A stretch of 64,000 nucleotides of DNA from Streptomyces sp. TSRI0107 (GCF_001905845.1 NZ_LIVZ01000014.1:186001-250000), one strand, 5' to 3'; positions 29,796 to 39,059 are shown, counted from the stretch's first letter. The notes: generated by a model from the letters alone, not told the origin. A program made the numbers and translations.

Positions 29796-30305
29796 GATCG
29801 CGGCGCGGGTGGCCGAGCCCAGGCCGTCGGCGGCGATCACGAGGTCGTAGCGGGTCTCGGTGCCGTCGCCGAGGCGGACGCGGACGCCGTCGTCGTCCTG
29901 CTCGAGGATCTCCGCGCGAGTGCCCAGGCGGACGGTGGCGCCGGAAGCCCGGACCGCGTCGATCAGGATCCGCTGGAGCTGCGGGCGCTGCATGCCGACG
30001 GTGGCGGGCAGGTCGTCGCCGCCGGTGCGCAGATCGCGCTGGACGTGCAGGACGGTGCCGTCGGGCGCGGTGATCCCGACCGAGCCGAAGGCGAAGCCGG
30101 ATTCCTTCACCCGCTCCCAGACGCCCAGTTCGCGCAGGACGCGCAGGGCGTTTCCCTGGAGGGTGATGCCGGAGCCGGCGGTGGCGTTCCAGTCGTCCTT
30201 CGCCTCGATCAGGTCGACGGCGAGGCCCGCGCGGCGGAGCAGGATCGTCACGGCGTTGCCGGTCGCTCCGCCGCCGACGACGAGGACCGTGCGGGGTCGG
30301 GTCAT
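29796..30305 (-). pseudogene. N-terminal part of an FAD-dependent monooxygenase
   Basis: The first 170 residues are normal: VLVVGGGATGNAVTILLRRA, SGITLQGNALRVLRELGVWE and IAADGLGSATR. After 29796 the homology ends at the inverted fragment. The reading frame continues out of frame through the amidohydrolase remnant to 29517, giving a 262-residue chimera with an Arg/Ser-rich tail. The FAD-ribityl motif and the active-site half are gone, so it is probably inactive. ATG 30305 has GGGAG upstream. It was probably a salicylate-type hydroxylase. Confidence 0.75.
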
Positions 30306-30355
30306 GGGGAACTCCCTTGTTCCTCTTGCTCGTTGGAGGCTGTTCCGGGCCGGGA

Positions 30356-31327
30356 TCACTTGACGGCGACCGGGTTGACGGGCGAGCCGACCGCCCCGGT
30401 GATCGGCAGGGGAGCGGCGGTGAGCCAGAACTCGTACACGCCGTCGTCGGCGCAGTCCTCGGCCAGCGCCTCCAGGTCCCACATCTCGCCGATCAGCAGG
30501 CCCATGTTGGGGATGGCGACCTGGTGCAGCGGCTGGAAGGCGCCCTCGAACTCGTTGGGCCGCACCTCGAAGCCCCAGGTGTCCGTGGCGATCGCGGCGA
30601 TCTCCGTGCCGTGCAGCCAGCCGGCCGTGGTGAACGACAGACCGGGCGCGGGCCCGCCGGCGTAGTCGCCCCAGCCGTCACGGCGGACGCGGGCGAGCTG
30701 TCCGGTGCGGACGGCGACGAGGTCGCCGCGGCCGACGGCCACTCCGTGCGCCTCGGCGGTCGCGCGCAGATGCTCCTCGGTGATCGCGAAGCCGTCGGGC
30801 AGTTCCCCGTCCTCGCCGACCACCCGGCCGACGTCCAGGAGCACCCCGCGGCCCGCGACGAGCGGCGCCATGTGCTCGATGCCGGTGACCAGGTCGCCGT
30901 CGGAGGTGACGACCCGCTCGGCGGGCCGCCCGTTCCACGCCTTGCCGTGGTCGAAGATGTGCCCGAGCCCGTCCCACTGGGTGGAGCACTGCAACGGCAT
31001 CGCGATCACGTCGTCGGCGCCGCCGATGCCGTGCGGGAAGCCCTGGTTGCCGAGGGCGGCGTCGGTGCCGGTGTCCAGCATCGTGTGGACCGGGTTGGTG
31101 CGCCGCCGCCAGCCCCTCTGCGGGCCGTTCATGTCGAACCGCTGCGACAGCGAGAAGCCGGCCCCGCGCCGGACCAGGGCCGCGCCCTCGCGGCGCTTGG
31201 CCTCGTCGAGGAAGTTGAGGGTGCCGAGCACGTCGTCCTCGCCCCAGCGGCCCCAGTTCGAGTACGCCTTCGCGGCCTCGGCGATCGCGCCCTCGGGGTC
31301 GCCGGGGTTCACGTCACCGGGGCTCAC
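30356..31327 (-). CDS. Cyclase-family metal-dependent hydrolase
   Basis: The protein has 323 residues. WGEDDVLGTLNFLDEAKRRE and the metal block TQWDGLGHIFDHGKAWNG match the Cyclase (kynurenine formamidase-like) family, long form; the usual HWDAxxH is changed to QWDGLGH. It may hydrolyse an amide or lactone in the aromatic pathway. GTG 31327 overlaps the stop of the upstream FAH gene by 4 bases. Confidence 0.82.
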   Translation of the reverse strand: MSPGDVNPGDPEGAIAEAAKAYSNWGRWGEDDVLGTLNFLDEAKRREGAALVRRGAGFSLSQRFDMNGPQRGWRRRTNPVHTMLDTGTDAALGNQGFPHGIGGADDVIAMPLQCSTQWDGLGHIFDHGKAWNGRPAERVVTSDGDLVTGIEHMAPLVAGRGVLLDVGRVVGEDGELPDGFAITEEHLRATAEAHGVAVGRGDLVAVRTGQLARVRRDGWGDYAGGPAPGLSFTTAGWLHGTEIAAIATDTWGFEVRPNEFEGAFQPLHQVAIPNMGLLIGEMWDLEALAEDCADDGVYEFWLTAAPLPITGAVGSPVNPVAVK

Positions 31328-32322
31328 GACGCCTCCGCGACACAGCGGGTGCGCTGGGCGCCGAGGCCGGTGATGGCGCCGTCCATGACGTCGCCGTCGC
31401 GCAGCAGCCGCCCCCAGTGCATGCCGTTCCCGGCGGGGCTGCCGGTGAGGACCAGGTCGCCGGGGAGCAGGCGGGCCGTCCGGGAGGCGTACGACACCAT
31501 CCGGGCGACGTCGAAGATCATGTCCTTGGTGGACTCGTCCTGCATGGTCTCGCCGTTGAGCTTCAGCGTGACCCGCAGGTCATCGGGGTCCGCGATCGAC
31601 TCGGCCGGCACGATCCACGGGCCGAGCGGGGTGAAGCCGGGCGCGTTCTTGCTGCGCAGCCAGTCGGTGCCGATCTGCGGCATGTCCCGGCGGAACACGG
31701 TCGCCCGGTCGGTGAGGTCGTTGGCGATGGTGTACCCGGCGACGTGGTCGAGCGCGTCCGCCACCGAAACCCGGTGCGCGGGCCGGCCGATCACGACCGC
31801 CAGCTCCAGCTCCCAGTCGGGCTGCTCGGCCCAGTCGGGCAGTACGACGTCGTCGTAGGGGCCGGTGATCGCGCTGGGCAGGCCGATGAAGACGTACGGC
31901 AGGTCCTCGGCCGCCCGGCGGTCCATGATCTCCGCCGCCTCGGCCCGCGCCTCCTCGTCCGACCGCCCGTCGGACCGGTCGCGGTGCGCCACGTGCAGGT
32001 CGATCACGTGCTGCCGGTAGTTCGCCCCCGACTGGAACACCTGCCGGGGAGCGACCGGCGCGTGCACGGTCAGCCGCTCCAGCGGCGTGCGGTCCGTGGC
32101 GGTGTCGGCGGCCAGCTCCCGCAGCCGGGGCAGGGCCGTCGCCCAGCGGTCCAGCAGGTCACGAACCGTCAAGTGCGGTTCCCCGAAGGTGACCCGCAGG
32201 TTCAGGGCCTGGCCGTCGGGAGTGACGAGAGCGGGGAAAGCGGGCCCGTCCGGGGCCGAGAGCGTGCCGAGGGCGAAGGGTCCGGCGAAGGGCGCGGACG
32301 TGGACACAGGTTTCACGGACAT
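31324..32322 (-). CDS. Fumarylacetoacetate hydrolase family protein (second copy, first gene of operon)
   Basis: The protein has 332 residues. It shows FQSGANYRQHVIDLH, a metal block DWELELAVVIGRPAHRV, YTIANDLTDRATVFR, GFTPLGPWIVP and LTGSPAGNGMHWGR. This copy is the longer 5-oxopent-3-ene-tricarboxylate decarboxylase-like type, distinct from the copy at 27275. The ATG at 32322 lies only 2 bases after AGGAGG; the GTG two codons later (32316) has better spacing and may be the real start. It heads the minus-strand catabolic operon facing the LysR gene. Confidence 0.86.
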   Translation of the reverse strand: MSVKPVSTSAPFAGPFALGTLSAPDGPAFPALVTPDGQALNLRVTFGEPHLTVRDLLDRWATALPRLRELAADTATDRTPLERLTVHAPVAPRQVFQSGANYRQHVIDLHVAHRDRSDGRSDEEARAEAAEIMDRRAAEDLPYVFIGLPSAITGPYDDVVLPDWAEQPDWELELAVVIGRPAHRVSVADALDHVAGYTIANDLTDRATVFRRDMPQIGTDWLRSKNAPGFTPLGPWIVPAESIADPDDLRVTLKLNGETMQDESTKDMIFDVARMVSYASRTARLLPGDLVLTGSPAGNGMHWGRLLRDGDVMDGAITGLGAQRTRCVAEAS

Positions 32323-32384
32323 GTCCTCCTGATTGCGGTGTGACTAATCTGGACCCGCCACCCGTGATCAGGGAAATAGATTCC

Positions 32385-32403
32385 GTGGATGACCGGCATC
32401 CAC
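32385..32403. promoter_or_regulatory. Inverted repeat in the LysR/FAH divergent gap
   Basis: GTGGATG (32385-32391) and CATCCAC (32397-32403) are perfect arms with a 5-bp spacer. It lies between the divergent starts at 32322 and 32470. Possible LysR recognition site, though the T-N11-A signature is not clear. Confidence 0.4.
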
Positions 32404-32469
32404 CGCGTCGATGCCTCACCAGGCCGGCCCCTGGTCCCCGACCGGCTCCGCAGCGCAAAGGGAAGTCCC

Positions 32470-33381
32470 GTGAACCTGGCCAGCCTCGACCTCAACCTCG
32501 TCGTCGCCCTGCGCGCCCTCCTCGAGGAACGCAACGTCACCCGCGCCGGACAGCGCGTCGGCCTCAGCCAGCCCGCCATGAGCGCGGCCCTGGCCCGGCT
32601 GCGCCGGCACTTCGACGACGACCTGCTCGCCCGCGTCGGCGGCCACTACGAGCTGACCGCGCTCGGCCAGGTCCTCCTCGACCGCACCGCCACCGCCTAC
32701 GACGTGCTGGAACGCCTCTTCGCCAGCCAGGCGGAGTTCGACCCGGCCCAGGAGAGCCGCGAGTTCAGGCTCTTCGCCTCCGACTATGCCGTCGCCGTCT
32801 TCGGCGCCGAACTCGCCCGCGTCGTCCACGAGGAGGCGCCCGGCATCCGGCTGCGCTTCACCCAGACCCCGCCCACCGTCGTCGACGACACCGCCACCCT
32901 GCTCAGCGCCACCGACGGGCTGCTCATGCCGCACGGCGTCATCAGCGACTTCCCCGCCACCGACCTGTACGACGACCGCTGGGTCTTCCTCGTCGCCGAC
33001 GACCACCCCGGCGTGGGGGACCGGCTCACCCGGCAGGACCTGGCCCGGCTGCCGTGGGTCACCTACCAGCGCACCTACGACGCCCCGGCCGTACGCCAGC
33101 TCGGCATGCTCGGCGTGGAACCGCGCGTGGAGGTCTCCGTCGACAGCTTCCAGCTGCTGCCGCTGCTGGTCGCGGGCACCCGGCGGATCGCCCTGGTCCA
33201 GGAACGCCTCGCCCACCGCCTCGCCCCGCTCGCCGCCGTCCGGGTACTGGAGCCGCCGTACGAGGCGGTGCCGCTGCGGGAGGCGCTGTGGTGGCACCCC
33301 GTGCACACGCACGACGCGGCCCACATCTGGCTGCGCGAGACGGCGGCGCGGGTGGGGAGGCGGTTGGGGGAGGGGGTGTGA
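32470..33381 (+). CDS. LysR-family transcriptional regulator of the catabolic cluster
   Basis: The protein has 303 residues. N-terminal winged helix-turn-helix: LNLVVALRALLEERNVTRAG then LSQPAMSAALARLRRHFDD, and a periplasmic-binding-like effector domain to the end. GTG 32470 gives MNLASLDLNLVV, the standard NodD/NahR-like LysR start. An upstream ATG (32389) is unlikely. Divergent orientation from the seven-gene minus-strand operon (32322 to 26305) strongly suggests it regulates that operon in response to a pathway intermediate. Confidence 0.88.
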   Translation: MNLASLDLNLVVALRALLEERNVTRAGQRVGLSQPAMSAALARLRRHFDDDLLARVGGHYELTALGQVLLDRTATAYDVLERLFASQAEFDPAQESREFRLFASDYAVAVFGAELARVVHEEAPGIRLRFTQTPPTVVDDTATLLSATDGLLMPHGVISDFPATDLYDDRWVFLVADDHPGVGDRLTRQDLARLPWVTYQRTYDAPAVRQLGMLGVEPRVEVSVDSFQLLPLLVAGTRRIALVQERLAHRLAPLAAVRVLEPPYEAVPLREALWWHPVHTHDAAHIWLRETAARVGRRLGEGV

Positions 33382-33572
33382 GGCGGGCTGGTGGAGGGGG
33401 TGGGAGACGGGCTGGCGGAGGGGAGGTGTGAGGCGGGCCGGCGGACAGCCCTGAGGCCTCGCGCAGGGCCGTGAGGCCTGGTGCGCAGGACCGTTATCCG
33501 GCAGCCGCGTGGGGTACCGGGGGACACGCGGAACGCCTGTACCGGCATTCCGCCCACCCGCCGGGAGGACAC

Positions 33573-36113
33573 GTGGACGCTTCGGTCGACCGGATCGCAC
33601 AGCCCTGGGGCAGCCGGACCCCGCACGGACGGCACGAGCCCTGGCCGGTGCGCGTGGACACCTACCTGGCGGAGGGCGTCGACCCCGGCCGGGTGGAGCG
33701 GTGGGTGCAGACCGCGTCGATCCTCCACTCCGACGGCGACGCCATGGACATCGCCGTCGTGGACGGACGGATGGCCGGGGTGCGCGGCCGGCCCGACGAC
33801 CGCGTCAACCGCGGCCGCCTCGGGCCCAAGGACCTCTTCGCCTGGCAGGCCAACGCCTCCCCGGACCGCCTGACCCGCCCGCTGGTCCGGCAGGACGGAC
33901 GCCTCGTCGAGTCCGACTGGGACACCGCCATGCAGCGGATCGTCACCCGCTCGCGGGACCTGCTGGACGAACGCGGGCCGGGATCGATCGGCTTCTACAC
34001 CAGCGGGCAGCTGTTCCTGGAGGAGTACTACACGCTCGCCGTACTGGCCCGCGCCGGCCTCGGCACCCACCACCTGGACGGCAACACCCGCCTGTGCACC
34101 GCCACCGCCGCCGAGGCGCTGAAGGAGTCCTTCGGCTGCGACGGACAGCCGGGCAGCTACGACGACATCGACCACGCCGACGTCATCGCCCTGTTCGGGC
34201 ACAACCTCGCCGAGACCCAGCCCGTGCAGTGGATGCGCGTGCTCGACCGCCTGGCGGGCGGCGACCCGCCCCGCCTGGTGTGCGTCGACCCCAGGCCCAC
34301 CCGGGTGGCCCGCGAGGCGACCGTCCACCTGGCACCCCGCGTCGGCACCAACGTCGCCCTGCTCGACGCCCTCCTCCACGAGGTCATCCGCACGGACCGG
34401 ATCGACCACGCCTACATCGAGTCGCACACCGTCGGCTTCGAGGAACTGGCCGACCGGGTGAAGGAGTGCACCCCCGCCTGGGCCGCCCGGATCTGCGACG
34501 TACCCGCCGCGCGGATCGGCGAGGCGGCCGAACTGCTCGGCACCGCCGACCGGCTGCTGTCCACCGTCCTCCAGGGCGTCTATCAGTCCCACCAGGCCAC
34601 CGCCGCGGCCGTCCAGGTCAACAACCTGCACCTGATCCGCGGCATGCTCGGACGGCCCGGCGCCGGCGTGCTGCAGATGAACGGCCAGCCCACCGCGCAG
34701 AACACCCGCGAGTGCGGTGCCGACGGCGACCTGCCCGGGTTCCGCAACTGGCAGAACGACGACCACGTCGCCGACCTGGCCCGTATCTGGAACGTCGAAC
34801 CGGAGACCATCCCGCACTACGCCCCGCCCACGCACGCCATGCAGATGTTCCGGTACGCCGAGCAGGGCTCGATCCGCATGCTGTGGATCAGCGGCACCAA
34901 CCCGGCCGTGTCCCTGCCGGAACTGTCCCGCATCCGCTCGATCCTCGCCCAGGACCGTCTCTTCGTGGTCGTCCAGGACCTGTTCCTCACCGAGACCGCG
35001 CAACTCGCCGACGTCGTCCTGCCCGCCGCGACGTGGGGCGAGAAGACCGGCACCTTCACCAACGCCGACCGCACCGTGCACCTGTCCGACAAGGCCGTCG
35101 AACCGCCCGGCGAGGCCCGCCCGGACCTCGACATCTTCCTCGACTACGCGGCCCGCATGGACTTCCGCGACAAGGCCGGCGGGCCGCTGATCACCTGGGA
35201 CGACCCGGAGTCCGCGTTCGAGGCGTGGAAGCGGTGCAGCGAGGGCCGGCCGTGCGACTACACCGGTCTCACCCACGACCGGCTGCGCGGCGGCAGCGGC
35301 ATCCAGTGGCCGTGCACCGCCGAGGCACCCGACGGAACCGATCGCCTCTACACCGACGGCATCACCTGGGCCCACCCCGACGTCTGCGAGTCCTACGGGA
35401 AGGACCTGGTGACCGGCGCCGCGAGCGAGGTGACCGAGTACCGCTCCCTCAACCCCGACGGCAAAGCCGTGATCAAGGCGGCCGACTACCTGCCACCGCA
35501 CGAGGTGCCCGACGAGGAGCACCCGTTCCAGCTGACCACCGGCCGCACCGTCTACCACTTCCACACCCGGACGAAGACCGCGCGGGCGCCCCAGCTGAAC
35601 GCGGCGGCCCCCGACGTGTGGGTGGAGGCCTCCGCCGCCGACGCGGTCGCGCTCGGACTCGACGAGGGCGACCTGGTCGAGGTCTCCACCCCGCGCGGAG
35701 CCCTGCGCGGGCGGCTGCGGGTCACCGGCATCCGGCAGGGCCTGCTGTTCGTGCCGTTCCACTACGGCTACTGGGACACCGAGGGCGGCCACGGCCCCGA
35801 CGGCGACACGCCCGGCCGGGCCGCGAACGAGGCGATCGTCACCGACTGGGACCCCGTCTCCAAGCAGCCCCTGTTCAAGACCGCGGCGGCCGCCCTCCGG
35901 CTCATCGCCCCCGCCGACGGCCACACCGCGCCCGCCCCGACGACCACCGCGTCCGCCCCCGTTCGCGCCGACGCGGCACCGGCGACCACCGGCGGACCGT
36001 CGGCCATGGTCACCCACGTCACCCGGTCGGCCGCCGGCGCCGGGGACGACCGTACGGCTTCCGGGGACGGCCGTACGGCTCCCGGGGACTCTCGGAAGGG
36101 GGCTGCCCAGTGA
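33573..36113 (+). CDS. Molybdopterin oxidoreductase (nitrate reductase/formate dehydrogenase-like) lacking N-terminal Fe-S cysteines
   Basis: The protein has 846 residues. The MopB fold is clear: the presumed Mo-ligand Cys in NTRLCTATAAEALKESFG, VQVNNLHLIRGMLGRPGAGV, QPTAQNTRECGADGDLPGFR, DVVLPAATWGEKTGTFTNAD, and a molydop-binding C-terminal domain (FQLTTGRTVYHFHTRTKTAR). The first 170 or so residues contain no cysteine, so the usual [4Fe-4S] cluster motif is absent. The electron partner is not obvious. GTG 33573 lies behind GGGAGG. It is coupled (GTGA) to a small protein. A 21-bp tandem duplication near 36046-36087 encodes GDDRTAS/GDGRTAP. Confidence 0.85.
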   Translation: MDASVDRIAQPWGSRTPHGRHEPWPVRVDTYLAEGVDPGRVERWVQTASILHSDGDAMDIAVVDGRMAGVRGRPDDRVNRGRLGPKDLFAWQANASPDRLTRPLVRQDGRLVESDWDTAMQRIVTRSRDLLDERGPGSIGFYTSGQLFLEEYYTLAVLARAGLGTHHLDGNTRLCTATAAEALKESFGCDGQPGSYDDIDHADVIALFGHNLAETQPVQWMRVLDRLAGGDPPRLVCVDPRPTRVAREATVHLAPRVGTNVALLDALLHEVIRTDRIDHAYIESHTVGFEELADRVKECTPAWAARICDVPAARIGEAAELLGTADRLLSTVLQGVYQSHQATAAAVQVNNLHLIRGMLGRPGAGVLQMNGQPTAQNTRECGADGDLPGFRNWQNDDHVADLARIWNVEPETIPHYAPPTHAMQMFRYAEQGSIRMLWISGTNPAVSLPELSRIRSILAQDRLFVVVQDLFLTETAQLADVVLPAATWGEKTGTFTNADRTVHLSDKAVEPPGEARPDLDIFLDYAARMDFRDKAGGPLITWDDPESAFEAWKRCSEGRPCDYTGLTHDRLRGGSGIQWPCTAEAPDGTDRLYTDGITWAHPDVCESYGKDLVTGAASEVTEYRSLNPDGKAVIKAADYLPPHEVPDEEHPFQLTTGRTVYHFHTRTKTARAPQLNAAAPDVWVEASAADAVALGLDEGDLVEVSTPRGALRGRLRVTGIRQGLLFVPFHYGYWDTEGGHGPDGDTPGRAANEAIVTDWDPVSKQPLFKTAAAALRLIAPADGHTAPAPTTTASAPVRADAAPATTGGPSAMVTHVTRSAAGAGDDRTASGDGRTAPGDSRKGAAQ

Positions 36114-36610
36114 AGCCGAACGGCGTCACCCTCGTCCTGAGGTCGCTCCACCACGGCGAGCGGCACCTCGCCCGGCAGCTGACCGCCGTGGCCGAACGCC
36201 ACCGCACCGAGCACGAGATCCACCACGTCGCCACCGACCTCGCCCGCTGGTCCGGCGAACACGTCCGCCGCCTCGCCGAGGCGGGCCGGGCACACGGCCT
36301 CGACCTCGACGACTCCCCGGTCGCGTCGCCCGGAGGCGGCCCGGTGTCGGCCCTGCGGCAGAAGACCGCCGAAGCACTCGGCCACCGGACCGAAGCCGGC
36401 CTGCTCCTCCTGCGCGACCTGCGGGAACTGCACCTCGCGGCGGCCGAGAACTCCCTCTACTGGGAGATGCTCGCGCAGGTCGCCCAGGCCCGCCGGGACC
36501 AGGAGCTGCTCGCGGTGGTCTCCGACTGCCATCCACGGACCCTGCGGCAGATGCGCTGGACCAACACCATGATCAAGAATCTGTCGCCGCAGCTGCTGAC
36601 GAGCCTGTGA
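36110..36610 (+). CDS. Small helical protein coupled to the molybdoenzyme
   Basis: The protein has 166 residues; GTG 36110 overlaps the molybdoenzyme stop, behind GGAAGGGGG. It is predicted all-helical and His-rich: LRSLHHGERHLARQLTAVAE, HRTEHEIHHVATDLARW and LLLLRDLRELHLAAAENSLY. The pattern suggests a four-helix bundle resembling hemerythrin or ferritin-like proteins, but no exact metal motif is established. It is probably an accessory or electron-transfer partner of the molybdoenzyme, by coupling only. Confidence 0.7.
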   Translation: MKPNGVTLVLRSLHHGERHLARQLTAVAERHRTEHEIHHVATDLARWSGEHVRRLAEAGRAHGLDLDDSPVASPGGGPVSALRQKTAEALGHRTEAGLLLLRDLRELHLAAAENSLYWEMLAQVAQARRDQELLAVVSDCHPRTLRQMRWTNTMIKNLSPQLLTSL

Positions 36611-36663
36611 CCGGCCGGCGGGAACGGCGTGCCGACAGCGGCGTACGGGCGTAACGTCCCGGT

Positions 36664-38940
36664 ATGGGCGGCAGCATGGACGATCCGGCCACCGAGCACG
36701 ACCAAGCCGGCGGGCACGACGAAGCCACCGAGCACGAGGAAGCCGGCGAGCGCGCCGAAGTCACCGAGCAGGCCGAAGCCACCGAGCGCGCCGAAGCCAC
36801 CGAGCGCGACGAAGTCGGCCGGCGCGACGAACAAGCCATCGCGCGTGACGAACTGGACACCGCGTTCGCGGACACGGTCCGCCAGATCGGCGCGTCCATC
36901 GGTGCGCTGTACCTCCTGGACCCCGACGAGCGGGTGCTCTGCCTGGAGCTGCTGTCCGGAGTGTCCACGGAGATGGCCGGGCCCTGGGTGAGGGTGGCGC
37001 TCGCCTCACCCGCACCCGTGGCCGACGCGGCCCGGCAGGACCGCCTGGTGTGGGTCGGCAGCCAGGAGGAGCTGGCGCACTCCTATCCGCGCAGCGCGCT
37101 GGCGCTGCCCTACCCCCTCGCGCTGGCGGCCGCCCCGGTCACCGGCCGGCGCCGGTGGGGAGTCCTGCTGCTGATGTGGCCACCGCACCGGCCCGTGTAC
37201 ATGACCGGACGGGAGCGGCGGTACATCCAGGCCAGCTGCCGGCGGCTGGCCCACGTCCTGGAGGAGCGCGTCGAGCGAGGCGGGAGCCCGGCCGCCCGCT
37301 GCGGCGCACCCCGCGCGGTCACCGTCGGAGCCGTCCACGACGACTCCGCGGGTCCCACCATGGCCGCCGCCGACTTCGTCGAGCGCCTGCCCGGCGGCAG
37401 CTGCTCCCTCGACCTGGAGGGACGCTTCACCTACGTCAGCGCCGGCGCCTGCGAACTGCTGGGCCGCGAGGCAGGCCAGCTGCTCGGCACCCGCCCCTGG
37501 CAGTCCCTGCGCTGGCTCGACGATCCCACCTACGAGGACCACTACCGGGCCGCGGTACTCAGCCGCGAACCCGTCTCGTTCACCGCCTGCCGCCCGCCGG
37601 ACACCTGGCTGGACCTGCACCTCTACCCGGACGTCAGCGGCATCAGCGTCCGTATCGTGCCCAGCGGCACGCCACCCCCGCCCGCACCGGCGCCCCGCCG
37701 CTCCAGCCGCTCCGTGACACCGTCGCGGGTGGGCCGGCTCTACCACCTGATGCACCTGGCCGCCGCGCTCACCGAGGTCGTCGGCGTCCAGGACGTCATC
37801 GATCTCATCGCCGACCAGATCATGCCCGCCTTCGGCGCCCAGGGCCTGGTCCTGTCCGCCGCCGACGCGGGCCGGCTGCGCATCACCGGCTACCGGGGCT
37901 ACGACCGGGGGACCATCGAACGCCTCGACGCCCTGCCCCTCGACACGTCCTTCACCCCCGCCGGACGCGCCATCGGCAGCGGCATCCCCGCGTTCTTCGC
38001 CAACCTGGAGGAGATGCGGCGCACCTACCCCGAGGCGCCGCTGGTCAGCGGCAAACAAGCCTGGGCCTTCCTGCCGCTGGTGATCTCCGGCCGTCCCGTC
38101 GGCTGCTGGATCCTCTCCTACGACCAGCCGCACGACTTCCCGGCCGAGGAACGCGCCGTGCTGACCTCCCTCGCCGGCCTCATCGCCCACGCCCTCGACC
38201 GGGCCCGGCTGTACGACACCAAGCACGAACTCGCCCAGGGCCTCCAGCAGACGCTGCTCCCGCGCACCCTGCCTCCCGTCCCCGGCCTGCACGTCGCCGC
38301 CCGCTACCTGCCCACCACCCGCGGCATGGAGGTCGGCGGCGACTTCTACGACCTGCTGCGGCTCGGCGACACCGCCGCCGCGGCCGTCATCGGCGACGTC
38401 CAGGGCCACAACGTCGCCGCGGCCGCCCTCATGGGCCAGGTCCGCACCGGGGTCCACGCCCACGCGACCGTCGGCACCCCACCCGACCAGGTCCTCGCCG
38501 CGACCAACCGGCTCGTCACCGACCTCAGCCCCGACCTGTTCACCAGCTGCCTCTACGCCCACCTCGACCTCGGCCGCGGACGCGCCACCCTGGCCAGCGC
38601 CGGCCACCCGCCGCCGCTGCTGCGCCTGCCCGACGGCACCACACGCCCCGTCGACGTCCGGCCCGGACCGCTCCTAGGCATCGACCCCGACGTCGTCTTC
38701 CCGCTCACCGAGGTCCCGCTCACCCCCGGCCTGACACTGCTGCTCTACACGGACGGCCTCGTGGAGACGCCCGGCGTCGACATCGACGACTCCCTGGCCC
38801 GCCTCGCCGGCCACCTCGCCCAGGCCGACGTCCACGACCTGGAAGCGCTCATCGACGACCTGCTGCGCAAGGAGGGCAGCACCGGCCAGCGGTCCGACGA
38901 CATCGCCCTGCTGGTGCTGCACGTGGCGGAGGACTCGTGA
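36664..38940 (+). CDS. GAF/PAS sensor PP2C-type serine phosphatase (SpoIIE/RsbU-like)
   Basis: The protein has 758 residues. Order: an acidic N-terminal repeat of six-residue EATERA-like units (about 20-50), a GAF-like sensor (60-200), a PAS domain (235-330), a second GAF (355-515) and a PP2C/SpoIIE phosphatase (about 535-755) with metal blocks GGDFYDLL, IGDVQGHN, YTDGLVETP and RSDDIALLVLH. Such proteins dephosphorylate anti-anti-sigma factors to activate stress sigma factors. ATG 36664 used; ATG 36676 is possible. No anti-sigma gene is adjacent. Confidence 0.87.
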   Translation: MGGSMDDPATEHDQAGGHDEATEHEEAGERAEVTEQAEATERAEATERDEVGRRDEQAIARDELDTAFADTVRQIGASIGALYLLDPDERVLCLELLSGVSTEMAGPWVRVALASPAPVADAARQDRLVWVGSQEELAHSYPRSALALPYPLALAAAPVTGRRRWGVLLLMWPPHRPVYMTGRERRYIQASCRRLAHVLEERVERGGSPAARCGAPRAVTVGAVHDDSAGPTMAAADFVERLPGGSCSLDLEGRFTYVSAGACELLGREAGQLLGTRPWQSLRWLDDPTYEDHYRAAVLSREPVSFTACRPPDTWLDLHLYPDVSGISVRIVPSGTPPPPAPAPRRSSRSVTPSRVGRLYHLMHLAAALTEVVGVQDVIDLIADQIMPAFGAQGLVLSAADAGRLRITGYRGYDRGTIERLDALPLDTSFTPAGRAIGSGIPAFFANLEEMRRTYPEAPLVSGKQAWAFLPLVISGRPVGCWILSYDQPHDFPAEERAVLTSLAGLIAHALDRARLYDTKHELAQGLQQTLLPRTLPPVPGLHVAARYLPTTRGMEVGGDFYDLLRLGDTAAAAVIGDVQGHNVAAAALMGQVRTGVHAHATVGTPPDQVLAATNRLVTDLSPDLFTSCLYAHLDLGRGRATLASAGHPPPLLRLPDGTTRPVDVRPGPLLGIDPDVVFPLTEVPLTPGLTLLLYTDGLVETPGVDIDDSLARLAGHLAQADVHDLEALIDDLLRKEGSTGQRSDDIALLVLHVAEDS

Positions 38941-38941
38941 G

Positions 38942-39028
38942 GTGACCCGGGGTCGCGGAGGACTCGGAACGTGACCCGGGGTCGCGGAGGACTCGGAACG
39001 TGACCCGGGGTCGCGGAGGACTCGTAAG
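38942..39028. repeat. Three tandem copies of a 29-bp palindrome-containing repeat
   Basis: Units start at 38942, 38971 and 39000. Each carries GACCCGGGGTC, a perfect dyad, and GCGGAGGACTCG. The last 15 or so bases of the phosphatase gene (GCGGAGGACTCGTGA) match the repeat's end, so the array seems to have grown from the 3' end of the gene. The third copy diverges after GACTCG. Each unit could fold on its own. Confidence 0.85.
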
Positions 39029-39059
39029 GCGGCCAGCCCCCGGCGGAGCCCGCCCCGGC

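Noticed and set aside
33355..33450. G-rich imperfect repeats around the end of the LysR gene (GTGTGAGGCGGGC twice)
   Set aside because: Low-complexity GGGNGG tract with irregular spacing; no dyad or regular unit. It could form G-quadruplexes, but nothing specific supports a function.
38942..39028. 29-bp direct repeats considered as a CRISPR array
   Set aside because: Units are contiguous without spacers and derive from the adjacent gene end; no cas genes nearby.
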